A DNA stretch of 12,514 nucleotides, taken from NCBI GenBank assembly GCA_036676355.1, contig JAKFDA010000010.1, positions 1-12,514 on the forward strand, given 5' to 3'. This DNA comes from ZC4RG42 sp036676355. GTDB lineage: Bacteria; Pseudomonadota; Gammaproteobacteria; Burkholderiales; SG8-39. Position 1 is the stretch's first letter; each line of letters starts with the position of its first letter. The notes beneath the pieces were generated by a model. The model saw nothing but the letters and a program-made list of their open reading frames with translations, made no database searches and was not told the origin of the DNA. The position numbers were made by a program, and so were the translations under genes. Positions 1 to 6,006 of the stretch are shown here, piece after piece.

Positions 1-204
1 AGCAAGGCGCTGGCGGAGCGACTCGCATGGGATATGGAACTTGCCATGGCTCCGGACAACAGCTGGCACGTCACCATGGATGAAGCGGGCAACACGCAAT
101 GGGCCTCGCGAGGCGAGACCTGGGCGCACGAACCGGCAACCGGTTGGTGGCGTCGCTTCAAAGCGAAGTTCTTCGCGCTCATCCCCCTGGAACGATACCT
201 ATGA
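1..204 (+). CDS. C-terminal fragment of a phospholipase D-like (cardiolipin synthase C-type) protein
   Basis: Frame 1 is open from the first base to TGA at 202-204, giving the last 67 residues of a protein that begins outside the window. The tail has a Trp/Arg-rich pattern: a TWAHEP segment, then GWWRRFKAKFF, ending in LIPLERYL. From memory this resembles the end of ClsC/YmdC-type phospholipase D superfamily proteins, where an EP-x-T segment precedes a basic amphipathic stretch and a terminal LLPIE-like motif. Such proteins transfer or hydrolyse phosphatidyl groups at the inner membrane. The catalytic HxKxxxxD motifs would lie upstream and cannot be seen, so the family call rests on the tail alone. 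The next gene starts 96 bases later with its own Shine-Dalgarno sequence. Confidence 0.55.
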   Translation, partial: SKALAERLAWDMELAMAPDNSWHVTMDEAGNTQWASRGETWAHEPATGWWRRFKAKFFALIPLERYL

Positions 205-253
205 GCAATCGGCGATGTGCTGCCGACGTACCGGCAGGCTTGAGCGTTGCAGC

Positions 254-270
254 CGTTGTTGTCAACAACG
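254..270. promoter_or_regulatory. Perfect 8-bp inverted repeat upstream of the dioxygenase gene (candidate operator)
   Basis: CGTTGTTG at 254-261 and CAACAACG at 263-270 are exact reverse complements separated by a single T. The element ends 30 bases before the ATG at 301 and 20 bases before its GGAG. No T-run follows, so it does not look like an intrinsic terminator of the preceding gene. The short spacer suits a dimeric repressor site better than an RNA hairpin, and the TTGTTGTCAACAA core is loosely like GntR-type sites. The binding role is inference. Confidence 0.35.
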
Positions 271-300
271 CATCAGCGACGCGATTACTGGAGCACATCG

Positions 301-1155
301 ATGACCCGCATGCCCGCATTGTTCATCGGCCATGGCAGTCCGATGAACGCGCTCGAGCGCAACGGCTTCACTGAAGCCTGGCGCGCTTTCGGAAAGCAAC
401 TGCCGATGCCCAGGGCGTTATTGGTCGTGTCGGCGCACTGGTACATCGGTGCGACGGCGGTGACTGCGATGGCACAGCCGCGCACCATCCACGATTTCTA
501 TGGCTTTCCGCAGGCGCTTTTCGATTTCGAATATCCGGCGCCCGGCGCACCGGACATTGCCGCCGAGATCGCCGAGGCGGTGAAGCCGACCTGGTGCGGG
601 CTCGATGTCGATCAGTGGGGACTCGATCACGGCACATGGAGCGTGCTCGCGCACCTCTATCCGCAAGCCGACATCCCCGTCCTGCAGTTGTCCATCAATG
701 CGCTGAAGCCGATGGAATATCACGTGGAGCTTGGCGCGCAGCTCGCGTCTCTACGCGATCGCGGAATCATGGTGCTCGCGAGCGGGAATGTCGTTCACAA
801 CCTGCGCCGCGTCCAATGGAACCAGCCGGACGCCGCCTTCGACTGGGCGGAGCGCTTCGATGATGCCGTCGCACAACAGCTTGCCGAAGCGCCTGAGGAC
901 GTGCTGAAGCTGATGGATCACCCGGACTACAAGGCCGCTGTGCCCACGCCCGACCATTTCGTTCCGCTGCTCTACATCGCCGGTATGGCGGCCGCGCAGA
1001 ATGCGCCCTTGCAGCCACTGGTGCGCGGCTATGCCATGGGCTCGATCTCCATGACTTGCTACGGCCTCGAAGCAGCGATCGATCCTGCCGCTCAAGATGC
1101 GGAAGGCGCCGCAACGCTGCCCGAAGGCGTTCCCGCCGATCAGTCGAATATCTGA
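301..1155 (+). CDS. ygiD: 4,5-DOPA-type extradiol dioxygenase (YgiD/LigB family)
   Basis: This 284-aa protein belongs to the class III (LigB-type) extradiol dioxygenases of the DODA/YgiD group, which open catechol rings such as that of DOPA using a metal centre. Conserved histidines are seen at H11 (GHGSP), H46 (SAHW), H110 (DHGTW), H166 (NVVHNL) and H219 (PDHFVPLLY). These match the family's metal-binding and active-site positions, so it looks catalytically complete. The start at 301 is chosen because GGAG lies at 290-293 and because the family begins just before the GHGSP motif; an in-frame ATG at 247 lacks this support. About 20 residues after the last conserved block form a low-complexity C-terminal extension relative to the E. 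coli protein. It is cytoplasmic. The natural substrate is unknown: E. coli YgiD cleaves DOPA in vitro, but no betalain or lincomycin-type pathway genes are nearby. Confidence 0.9.
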   Translation: MTRMPALFIGHGSPMNALERNGFTEAWRAFGKQLPMPRALLVVSAHWYIGATAVTAMAQPRTIHDFYGFPQALFDFEYPAPGAPDIAAEIAEAVKPTWCGLDVDQWGLDHGTWSVLAHLYPQADIPVLQLSINALKPMEYHVELGAQLASLRDRGIMVLASGNVVHNLRRVQWNQPDAAFDWAERFDDAVAQQLAEAPEDVLKLMDHPDYKAAVPTPDHFVPLLYIAGMAAAQNAPLQPLVRGYAMGSISMTCYGLEAAIDPAAQDAEGAATLPEGVPADQSNI

Positions 1156-1266
1156 GCGGCGCACCTCGACGATGGCAAGCGCGCGCCCGCGGCGGTGATG
1201 AGGGAAGCCATGGGCGCGAGGTTACGACAAGCGAAAGAATCGGCAGAAGGTTTAGCATTCACGCTT

Positions 1267-1280
1267 GCCGACACGTCGGC
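1267..1280. promoter_or_regulatory. Small inverted repeat in the gap before the redoxin gene
   Basis: GCCGAC (1267-1272) and GTCGGC (1275-1280) are exact reverse complements with a 2-base spacer, inside the 167-base gap between the dioxygenase stop and the redoxin start. The tight spacer suits a protein-binding half-site pair more than an RNA hairpin. Six-base GC-rich arms arise easily by chance in this DNA, so support is weak. The rest of the gap (1156-1322) shows no convincing -35/-10 pair. Confidence 0.2.
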
Positions 1281-1322
1281 CCATCTTGTCTTCCACTGGA
1301 AAAATGGAGAGAGCAAACCCCA

Positions 1323-1820
1323 ATGCCTACCCACAGAATCGCGCCTGAGTTGCAGGTATCCGAATGGCTGAACGCGCCGGAGCCGCTCTCGCTCGCAGCG
1401 CTGCGCGGGAAGGTGATCGTTGTGAGTGTTTTTCAAATGCTGTGTGCTGGATGCGTGCACCACAGCATCCCGCTCACGAAGCAGCTGTACGAAAGCTTCG
1501 ATCCCGCAGAAGTGGCGGTGCTCGGCTTGCATTCGGTCTTCGAGCATCACGAGGTGATGACGCCGGCCGCGCTCGCCGTCTTCGTGCGTGAACAAGGCCT
1601 CGCTTTTCCGATCGGGATCGACAAGCAGCCGGAGGACAACGGACTTCCGCTCACCATGCGCGCCTATCAGATGCAAGGCACGCCGACCACGATCTTGATC
1701 GACACGGAAGGGCGCCTTCGGATGCAACGTTTCGGGAGTACCGAAGCGATTACGCTCGCCGCATCGATTGGCATTATCCTAGGCGAAGCGCGCGCCGCAA
1801 GGGGCAACGACAGCGTGTGA
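1323..1820 (+). CDS. Redoxin / peroxiredoxin-like thioredoxin-fold protein with a CAGC motif
   Basis: This 165-aa protein has the thioredoxin fold of the AhpC/TSA-redoxin superfamily. Visible marks are a beta strand VIVVSVFQ leading into C41-A-G-C44, then VHHSIP, a GLHSVFEHH segment, and a cis-proline loop GTPTT (P121) followed by a beta strand ILID. The Trp usual before the first Cys of thioredoxin and TlpA is replaced by Leu (MLCAGC), and the TPVCT signature of classical peroxiredoxins is absent. This places it in an atypical redoxin subgroup whose oxidant or partner is not known to me. There is no signal peptide, so it is probably cytoplasmic. ATG 1323 is chosen because GGAGAG lies at 1306-1311; the frame is open further upstream but overlaps the dioxygenase gene. 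It ends 38 bases before a glutathione transferase gene, suggesting a shared transcript and a role in thiol redox or peroxide defence. Confidence 0.8.
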   Translation: MPTHRIAPELQVSEWLNAPEPLSLAALRGKVIVVSVFQMLCAGCVHHSIPLTKQLYESFDPAEVAVLGLHSVFEHHEVMTPAALAVFVREQGLAFPIGIDKQPEDNGLPLTMRAYQMQGTPTTILIDTEGRLRMQRFGSTEAITLAASIGIILGEARAARGNDSV

Positions 1821-1858
1821 TGGCCGGCTTGCATCGAGTCAAACATGAAGGGCAGCGA

Positions 1859-2569
1859 ATGATCGATTTCTACTCGGCGGCAACGCCCAACGGCCACAAG
1901 ATCTCCATTGCGTTGGAGGAACTGGCGCTGCCCTACAACCTGCATGCGCTCGACCTCAGCGCCAATGAACAGAAGCAGTCCTGGTTTCTGAAAATCAATC
2001 CGAACGGGCGCATTCCGGCGATCATCGACCGCGACGAAGACGATTTCGCCGTGTTCGAGTCCGGCGCCATCCTCATCTATCTCGCGGAGAAAACCGGACG
2101 GCTGATGCCCTCGGACAAGAAAGGGCGTTCGCGCGTGTTGCAGTGGCTGATGTTTCAGATGGGCGGCATCGGCCCGATGATGGGCCAGGCGAACGTTTTT
2201 TATCGCTATTTTCCGGAGAAGCTTCAGCCGGCCATCGATCGCTATCAAGGCGAGACGAAGCGGCTGTTCCGTGTACTGAACGGTCACCTCAAAGACCACG
2301 AGTATCTCGCCGGCGACTACTCGATCGCCGATATCGCGAACTGGGCCTGGGTGCGCACGCATCGTTGGTCCGGCGTCGCCGTCGACGATCTGCCGCATCT
2401 GCAGCGCTGGATCGAGACGATCGGCGCGCGGGCCGCCGTACAGCGAGGCATCGAGCGCCCGCGCTCGGCCATGGATGACGGCACGGTGAACGAGGAAGAG
2501 GCTCAACGACTGTCCGAGGAAGTGCGCAAGATGATCGAAACGGGTCAATCGCGTGACGGCGGTGTGTGA
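1859..2569 (+). CDS. yfcG: YfcG-like (Nu-class) glutathione transferase / disulfide-bond oxidoreductase
   Basis: This 236-aa cytosolic GST closely resembles E. coli YfcG by eye: the start MIDFYSAATPNGHK, the NPNGRIPA cis-Pro block (P53), FESGAILIYLAEKTG (E67-S68) and GGIGPMMGQ at the start of the C-terminal helical domain. YfcG-type enzymes bind glutathione and reduce small disulfides such as 2-hydroxyethyl disulfide. T9 and N11, in the TPNG motif, match residues important for YfcG glutathione chemistry. The N-domain covers about 1-85 and the all-helical C-domain about 90-205, with SIADIANW as the conserved hydrophobic staple. ATG 1859 is preferred over 1820 because GAAGGG lies at 1847-1852 and the family starts exactly at MIDxY. 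The C-terminal 30 residues, rich in Glu and Arg, go beyond the domain. It sits between a redoxin and a second glutathione-dependent enzyme, consistent with a small thiol-metabolism group. Confidence 0.9.
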   Translation: MIDFYSAATPNGHKISIALEELALPYNLHALDLSANEQKQSWFLKINPNGRIPAIIDRDEDDFAVFESGAILIYLAEKTGRLMPSDKKGRSRVLQWLMFQMGGIGPMMGQANVFYRYFPEKLQPAIDRYQGETKRLFRVLNGHLKDHEYLAGDYSIADIANWAWVRTHRWSGVAVDDLPHLQRWIETIGARAAVQRGIERPRSAMDDGTVNEEEAQRLSEEVRKMIETGQSRDGGV

Positions 2570-2667
2570 CACGTTGCCTGGCGTCGCTATCGACTCCAAC
2601 GCACGAGTTCACTAAATCCGCGGTCTATAAACTAGCCGGACGACTGCAAACGGGAAAGAGAGCGTAC

Positions 2668-3273
2668 ATGCGCATTCAGTTCTGGTTCGACTTCGGTAGC
2701 CCCTACTCCTATCTGACGGCGGTGCGCATCGAGCGCCTCACGCAGCAAGCCGGCCTCGCGCTTGAATGGCGACCGTTTCTGCTGGGGCCGATCTTCCGTA
2801 AACAAGGCTGGGAGACTTCACCGTTCAATCTCTATCCGGCCAAAGGTCGCTACATGTGGCGCGACCTCGAACGGACCTCCGAAGCGATGGGACTGGCGTG
2901 CCGGAAGCCGACCGTGTTCCCGCAGAACGGGTTGCTTGCCGCGCGCGTTGCCTGCTGGTTCGCCGATGCGGAATGGGTGACGAATTTCGTCAAGAACGCG
3001 TTCGCCGCGAGTTTTGTATCGAACCTCGATCTCTCCGAACCCGCGGTCATCGAGAACGTGCTCGATGATCTCGGTCTGTCGGGAAAAGAAATCCTCGCCA
3101 TCGCGCAGAGTCAGGAATCCAAGGACCGCCTCAGGGCGCAAACGGAAAACGCCGAGTCCTATGGAATTTTCGGCGCGCCGACCTTCAGGGTGGGAGACGA
3201 GTTGTTCTGGGGCAACGATCGTCTCGAAGACGCCATCCAGTGGGCCGTCTCCGGCGGGCTGAAAAGAGGCTGA
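2668..3273 (+). CDS. 2-hydroxychromene-2-carboxylate isomerase family protein (DsbA-like, kappa GST type)
   Basis: The 201-aa length is normal for this family. The N-terminus FWFDFGSPYSYL carries the kappa-class signature, with S11 at the position of the glutathione-activating serine of NahD. The DsbA-like cis-Pro loop GIFGAPTF (P171) and the closing FWGNDRLE block are also present. Family members isomerise 2-hydroxychromene-2-carboxylate in naphthalene-type catabolism using glutathione, but many relatives away from naphthalene operons act on unknown substrates. No other naphthalene genes are seen here, so only the family is assigned. ATG 2668 is chosen because a purine-rich GAGAG lies at 2658-2662 and because the signature starts at residue 5; an upstream in-frame ATG at 2566 overlaps the preceding gene's end and lacks family support. 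The gap before it (2570-2667) holds TATAAA at 2625-2630 without a good -35 partner. Confidence 0.85.
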   Translation: MRIQFWFDFGSPYSYLTAVRIERLTQQAGLALEWRPFLLGPIFRKQGWETSPFNLYPAKGRYMWRDLERTSEAMGLACRKPTVFPQNGLLAARVACWFADAEWVTNFVKNAFAASFVSNLDLSEPAVIENVLDDLGLSGKEILAIAQSQESKDRLRAQTENAESYGIFGAPTFRVGDELFWGNDRLEDAIQWAVSGGLKRG

Positions 3274-3355
3274 ATCCCCTGCGCGCTTTCGTCCGCAAAG
3301 CAGGCAGGCCCGAACTTTGTACGTCATTGAGCTCTGCCCATAAGCGAGCGAAGCA

Positions 3356-3913
3356 ATGCCTACCGAACGTGAAAAGATGCTGGCGGGGGAACTCTACGAC
3401 CCCATGGACCTCGAACTCGTTGCAGCGCGGGAGCGTGCGCGCGACTTGTGCCAGGACCTCAACGCCACGCGCGAGTCCCAGCACACCGAACGACGGCGGA
3501 TTGTGCTGGAACTGTTCGGCAGCGGCGGCGACAGCGCCTGGATGCAGCCGCCCTTTTACTGCGACTACGGCTCGAACATCCATCTCGGCACGCGCGTGTT
3601 CTTCAACTTCAATTGCGTCGTGCTGGATGTGTGCGAGGTGCACATCGGCGACTACACGCTGTTCGGGCCGGGCGTGCAGATTCTTACGCCGATGCATCCT
3701 TTCGACGCGGCCTTGCGTCGCGAGCGCGAGTACGCCAAGCCCATCGAGATCGGCGCGGACGTGTGGGTGGGCGGCGGCGCGCTGATACTTGCGGGCGTGC
3801 GCATCGGCTCGCGCTCGGTCATCGGCGCAGGCGCCGTCGTGACCCGCGACATTCCCGAGGGCGTATTCGCGGCGGGCAATCCCTGCCGCGTCATCCGAGA
3901 CGTTTCTGCGTAA
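3356..3913 (+). CDS. maa: Maltose/galactoside-type O-acetyltransferase (left-handed beta-helix)
   Basis: At 185 aa it is almost the length of E. coli Maa (about 183), and the opening TEREKMLAGELYD matches the Maa/LacA/NodL N-terminal domain. Residues about 60-180 form hexapeptide repeats of a left-handed beta-helix (for example IGADVWVGG, LAGVRIGS, VIGAGAVVTRDIP), closing with AAGNPCRVIR. H114 in TPMHPF is the expected catalytic base of the galactoside acetyltransferase group, and D91 in VVLDVC is also conserved. The enzyme transfers acetyl from acetyl-CoA to a sugar hydroxyl, as a cytoplasmic trimer. The acceptor sugar cannot be told from sequence, and nodulation or exopolysaccharide acetylation are alternatives to maltose. 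The start has only a weak upstream GAAG-like site. The gene is 82 bases after the isomerase and 21 before the next gene. Confidence 0.88.
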   Translation: MPTEREKMLAGELYDPMDLELVAARERARDLCQDLNATRESQHTERRRIVLELFGSGGDSAWMQPPFYCDYGSNIHLGTRVFFNFNCVVLDVCEVHIGDYTLFGPGVQILTPMHPFDAALRREREYAKPIEIGADVWVGGGALILAGVRIGSRSVIGAGAVVTRDIPEGVFAAGNPCRVIRDVSA

Positions 3914-3934
3914 AAGCTTTCCGCTTCTTAATCG

Positions 3935-4258
3935 ATGACGTTGCTCTATACCCCGGACGGTCGCTATTTCATCGTGCGCGGCCGCCTCTGGCGTGCGACG
4001 AATCCAACGCTTCCACCGGACGTCCGTGCCGTACTTGTCAGCAACCTTATGACCGCCCGCCGTGCGGTGAAGACGGCCAGGCGGTCGGGCGATGCGGATC
4101 GCCTAAGTGCTGCACGCGCAGCAGTGCATGCCGCCAAGGTTGCACTGGGCGAGCGCGGCCCGCCATGGTGGACCGATGGCGCAAAGGATTTCAATCGTTT
4201 TCTGGCGAAGAACACGCCCTATGCGGAGTGGTATCGCACACAGAGTGCGACCTCGTAG
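3935..4258 (+). CDS. Conserved-looking small protein of unknown function (107 aa)
   Basis: I cannot give this gene a family name. The protein starts with a beta-like segment LLYTPDGRYFIVRGRLWR. A Lys/Arg/Ala-rich helical stretch follows (about residues 30-72; ARRAVKTARRSG, ARAAVHAAKVALGERG). It ends with a Trp/Asn/Tyr-rich tail (WWTDGAKDFNRFL, NTPYAEWY). There is no signal peptide, membrane segment or cysteine. The ordered mix of motif-like blocks and a helical linker looks like a real gene, not a chance frame, and resembles small uncharacterised proteobacterial proteins I remember without a name. The ATG follows the acetyltransferase stop by 21 bases without a strong Shine-Dalgarno, so translation may depend on the upstream gene. 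Basic helix plus aromatic tail might suggest nucleic-acid contact, but that is a guess. Confidence 0.65.
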   Translation: MTLLYTPDGRYFIVRGRLWRATNPTLPPDVRAVLVSNLMTARRAVKTARRSGDADRLSAARAAVHAAKVALGERGPPWWTDGAKDFNRFLAKNTPYAEWYRTQSATS

Positions 4259-4386
4259 TATTAAGTGCGCAGTGCGCGTGTGTTGCGCGGCTTGTGAAGG
4301 TTGTACTAGATTGCACCCACATCACTAAGCCACAGCGCCATTGCGAGCCACCGGTACTAAGCCCGCTCCTGCAGTCGCCTATGCCG

Positions 4387-4393
4387 AAGGAGG
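4387..4393 (+). promoter_or_regulatory. Full-consensus Shine-Dalgarno that fixes a TTG start
   Basis: AAGGAGG lies 7 bases before TTG at 4401. No comparable site precedes the in-frame ATG at 4341. This places the thioesterase start at TTG and shortens the longest reading by 20 residues. Confidence 0.85.
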
Positions 4394-4400
4394 CATTTCT

Positions 4401-4832
4401 TTGAAAGACTCGTTGCAACCCGGCCTGCGATTCGAGCATCGCTTTCGCGTCCCGCCGAATAAGACCGTACCTGCGCTCTACCCCGAGTCCGAAGAGTTTG
4501 TGGCGATGCCGGAAGTCTTTGCCACCGGTTTTCTCGTCGGCTTGCTGGAATGGGCGTGCATCCTGGCGCTCAAGCCTCATCTCGACTGGCCGCGCGAACA
4601 GACGGTGGGCACGCATATCGATGTGAGCCACTCCGCCGCCACGCCGCCCGGCATGGAAATCACGGTGCATGTGGAGCTGCTCTCGGTGGAAGGCCGCAAG
4701 CTCATCTTCAGCGTGCAGGCGCACGACGAAGTTGAATTGATTTCAGAAGGACGGCACGAGCGCTTCGTGATCGACCGCGCGCGCTTCGATATAAAGCTGG
4801 AAGGCAAGCAGCGCGACGCTCGCAAGCGCTGA
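4401..4832 (+). CDS. FlK-like acyl-CoA thioesterase (hot-dog fold), TTG start
   Basis: The 143-aa protein resembles the fluoroacetyl-CoA thioesterase FlK of Streptomyces cattleya (139 aa) along its length: PPxKTV, LYPES-EF, MPEVFATGFLVGLLEWAC, SHSAATPPGM, SVEGRKL and HERFVI. Starting at TTG 4401, the residues line up almost number for number with the FlK triad Thr42/Glu50/His76, here T42, E50 and H77. The hot-dog fold hydrolyses small acyl-CoA thioesters in the cytoplasm. FlK's gate phenylalanine F36, known to matter for selecting fluoroacetyl-CoA over acetyl-CoA, is M36 here, while F33 is kept. The substrate is therefore probably not fluoroacetyl-CoA but another short or unwanted acyl-CoA. 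The AAGGAGG at 4387-4393 supports the start. Its stop is 6 bases before tag, so the two are probably cotranslated. A weak TTGCGC-N18-TAGATT pair lies at 4283-4312. Confidence 0.88.
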   Translation: MKDSLQPGLRFEHRFRVPPNKTVPALYPESEEFVAMPEVFATGFLVGLLEWACILALKPHLDWPREQTVGTHIDVSHSAATPPGMEITVHVELLSVEGRKLIFSVQAHDEVELISEGRHERFVIDRARFDIKLEGKQRDARKR

Positions 4833-4838
4833 ATCCCT

Positions 4839-5450
4839 ATGAGCACAACGATCGCGGGGCCCGACGGAAAATTACGTTGCAGTTGGTGCGTGGCCACCAC
4901 TGAATACCTGCGCTATCACGATACCGAATGGGGCTTCCCGGTCGGCGATGATCGTCGGCTGTTCGAGAAGCTGAGTCTGGAGGGTTTTCAGTGCGGACTG
5001 AGCTGGCGCACCATTCTCGAAAAGAGAGAGAACTTCCGCGTCGCATTCCATGATTTCGATTTCCACCGGATCGCGCGCTTTACCGAGCGTGACGTCGAGC
5101 GCCTGCTGCAGGATGCGGGCATCGTCCGCCACCGCGGCAAGATCGAGGCGGTTATCAATAACGCCAAGCGAGCCCAGGAACTGGTGAAGAACGAAGGTTC
5201 GCTGGCCGCGTTCCTCTGGCGTTACGAGCCGGACTCAGAACAACTCGCTAAACCGCAAACCGTGACGACTTCGGCAGCGGCGATTGCACTCTCGAAAGAC
5301 CTGAAGAAGCTGGGCTGGAAATTCGTCGGGCCGACTACGATGTATGCGTTCATGCAGGCGATGGGGCTCATCAACGATCATGTCGACCAGTGCATGGTGA
5401 GAGCCAGGGTTGAGCACGTGCGCAAAAGTTTCGCGCGACCCTGCTCCTGA
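4839..5450 (+). CDS. tag: DNA-3-methyladenine glycosylase I
   Basis: This 203-aa base-excision repair enzyme removes 3-methyladenine from alkylated DNA. The Tag signature is clear: LRCSWC, YHDTEWG, LEGFQCGLSW with E48 at the conserved active-site glutamate, and the C-terminal GPTTMYAFMQAMGLINDHVDQC. The zinc-binding set is complete: C14, H27, H181 and C185. The helix-hairpin-helix-like core runs from about 80 to 150. It has an extra N-terminal stretch of about 10 residues compared with E. coli Tag (187 aa). The start is 6 bases after the thioesterase stop and has no strong Shine-Dalgarno of its own, which suggests translational coupling. No Ada box or other alkylation-response gene is adjacent. 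It ends 71 bases before a convergent gene; that gap has only a 5-bp stem at 5470-5487 and no clear terminator. Confidence 0.93.
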   Translation: MSTTIAGPDGKLRCSWCVATTEYLRYHDTEWGFPVGDDRRLFEKLSLEGFQCGLSWRTILEKRENFRVAFHDFDFHRIARFTERDVERLLQDAGIVRHRGKIEAVINNAKRAQELVKNEGSLAAFLWRYEPDSEQLAKPQTVTTSAAAIALSKDLKKLGWKFVGPTTMYAFMQAMGLINDHVDQCMVRARVEHVRKSFARPCS

Positions 5451-5521
5451 ATTTTCAACCTTCGCAAGAGCTGGCCTAATCTCCAGCGTCCGTCGCCCCG
5501 CGTGCAGCGCGCGGATTTACG

Positions 5522-5935
5522 CTAAGCCGATTTCTTCTTCGCGGTGCTCTTGCGGGCGGAGGTTTTCTTCGCTGCGCCCTTCTTGGCCGGCGCCTTCTTT
5601 GCGGCGGACTTGCGGGCGGTGGTTTTCTTCGCCGCAGGCTTTTTCGTCGCTGCCTTTTTCTTAGCCGGCTTCTTCGCAGTCGATTTCTTCGCTGACGTTT
5701 TCTTTATCGTCGATTTATTTGACGCTGACTTTTTCGCCGCCGCCTTCTTTGCCGCTTTCTTCTTCGGCGGTGGCACCTTGCCGCCCTCTTCGCGCGCTTC
5801 GGACAGCCCGATGGCGATGGCCTGCTTGGGGTTCTTCACCGTCTTGCCGGAGCGGCCGCTCTTGAGTTCGCCGCGTTTCATTTCGTGCATCGCCTCTGCC
5901 ACTTTCTCGGAGGCCTTTTTGCCGTATTTAGCCAT
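5522..5935 (-). CDS. DUF6496 protein with a histone H1-like Lys/Ala-rich tail
   Basis: The 137-aa protein has two parts. Residues 1-57 (MAKYGKKASEKVAEAMHEMK..., then SGKTVKNPKQAIAIGLSEAREEG) match the small DUF6496 domain as I remember it. Residues 58-137 are a disordered tail made almost only of Lys, Ala, Ser, Thr, Pro and Arg, with no acidic residue, like bacterial histone H1-like and AlgP-type proteins. The tail probably binds DNA or RNA non-specifically and may affect nucleoid compaction; the domain's own role is unknown. ATG at 5935 is chosen because GAGGAG (complement of 5942-5947) sits 6 bases before it; the frame stays open upstream to 6049 but overlaps the receptor gene. It lies 71 bases after the upstream receptor gene on the same strand, so it may have its own promoter. 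Repeats in the tail make its length prone to change. Confidence 0.85.
   Translation of the reverse strand: MAKYGKKASEKVAEAMHEMKRGELKSGRSGKTVKNPKQAIAIGLSEAREEGGKVPPPKKKAAKKAAAKKSASNKSTIKKTSAKKSTAKKPAKKKAATKKPAAKKTTARKSAAKKAPAKKGAAKKTSARKSTAKKKSA
5525..5764 (-). repeat. Low-complexity repeat tract encoding the Lys/Ala tail
   Basis: Imperfect repeats of TTCTTCGC/CGCC-type units on the plus strand (AAGAAG- and GCC-type codons on the coding strand) run through the 3' part of the DUF6496 gene. Repeat units of about 5-9 residues (for example AKKSTAKK, ARKSAAKK, ARKSTAKK) recur without exact periodicity. Such tracts can expand or shrink by slippage or recombination. Confidence 0.8.
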
Positions 5936-6006
5936 GTCTTGCTCCTCGCACGTTGACAGTGCATGGCAAGCAAACAATTCGCCCGCAATGAGGATGGGGG
6001 GCTTCG

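Noticed and set aside
1667..2599. A 310-codon minus-strand frame opposite the GST gene
   Set aside because: It is antisense to a clear YfcG-like GST and has no protein-family signal.
4341..4400. ATG at 4341 as the thioesterase start
   Set aside because: The extra 20 residues do not match FlK relatives, and the strong AAGGAGG sits just before the TTG at 4401.
5470..5487. GCTGG-N8-CCAGC stem after tag as a terminator
   Set aside because: The stem is only five pairs with a wide loop and no T-run, so it is not convincing.
5525..5764. The repetitive tract as a CRISPR or minisatellite
   Set aside because: There are no constant repeats with unique spacers. The pattern comes from Lys and Ala codons of an intact reading frame.
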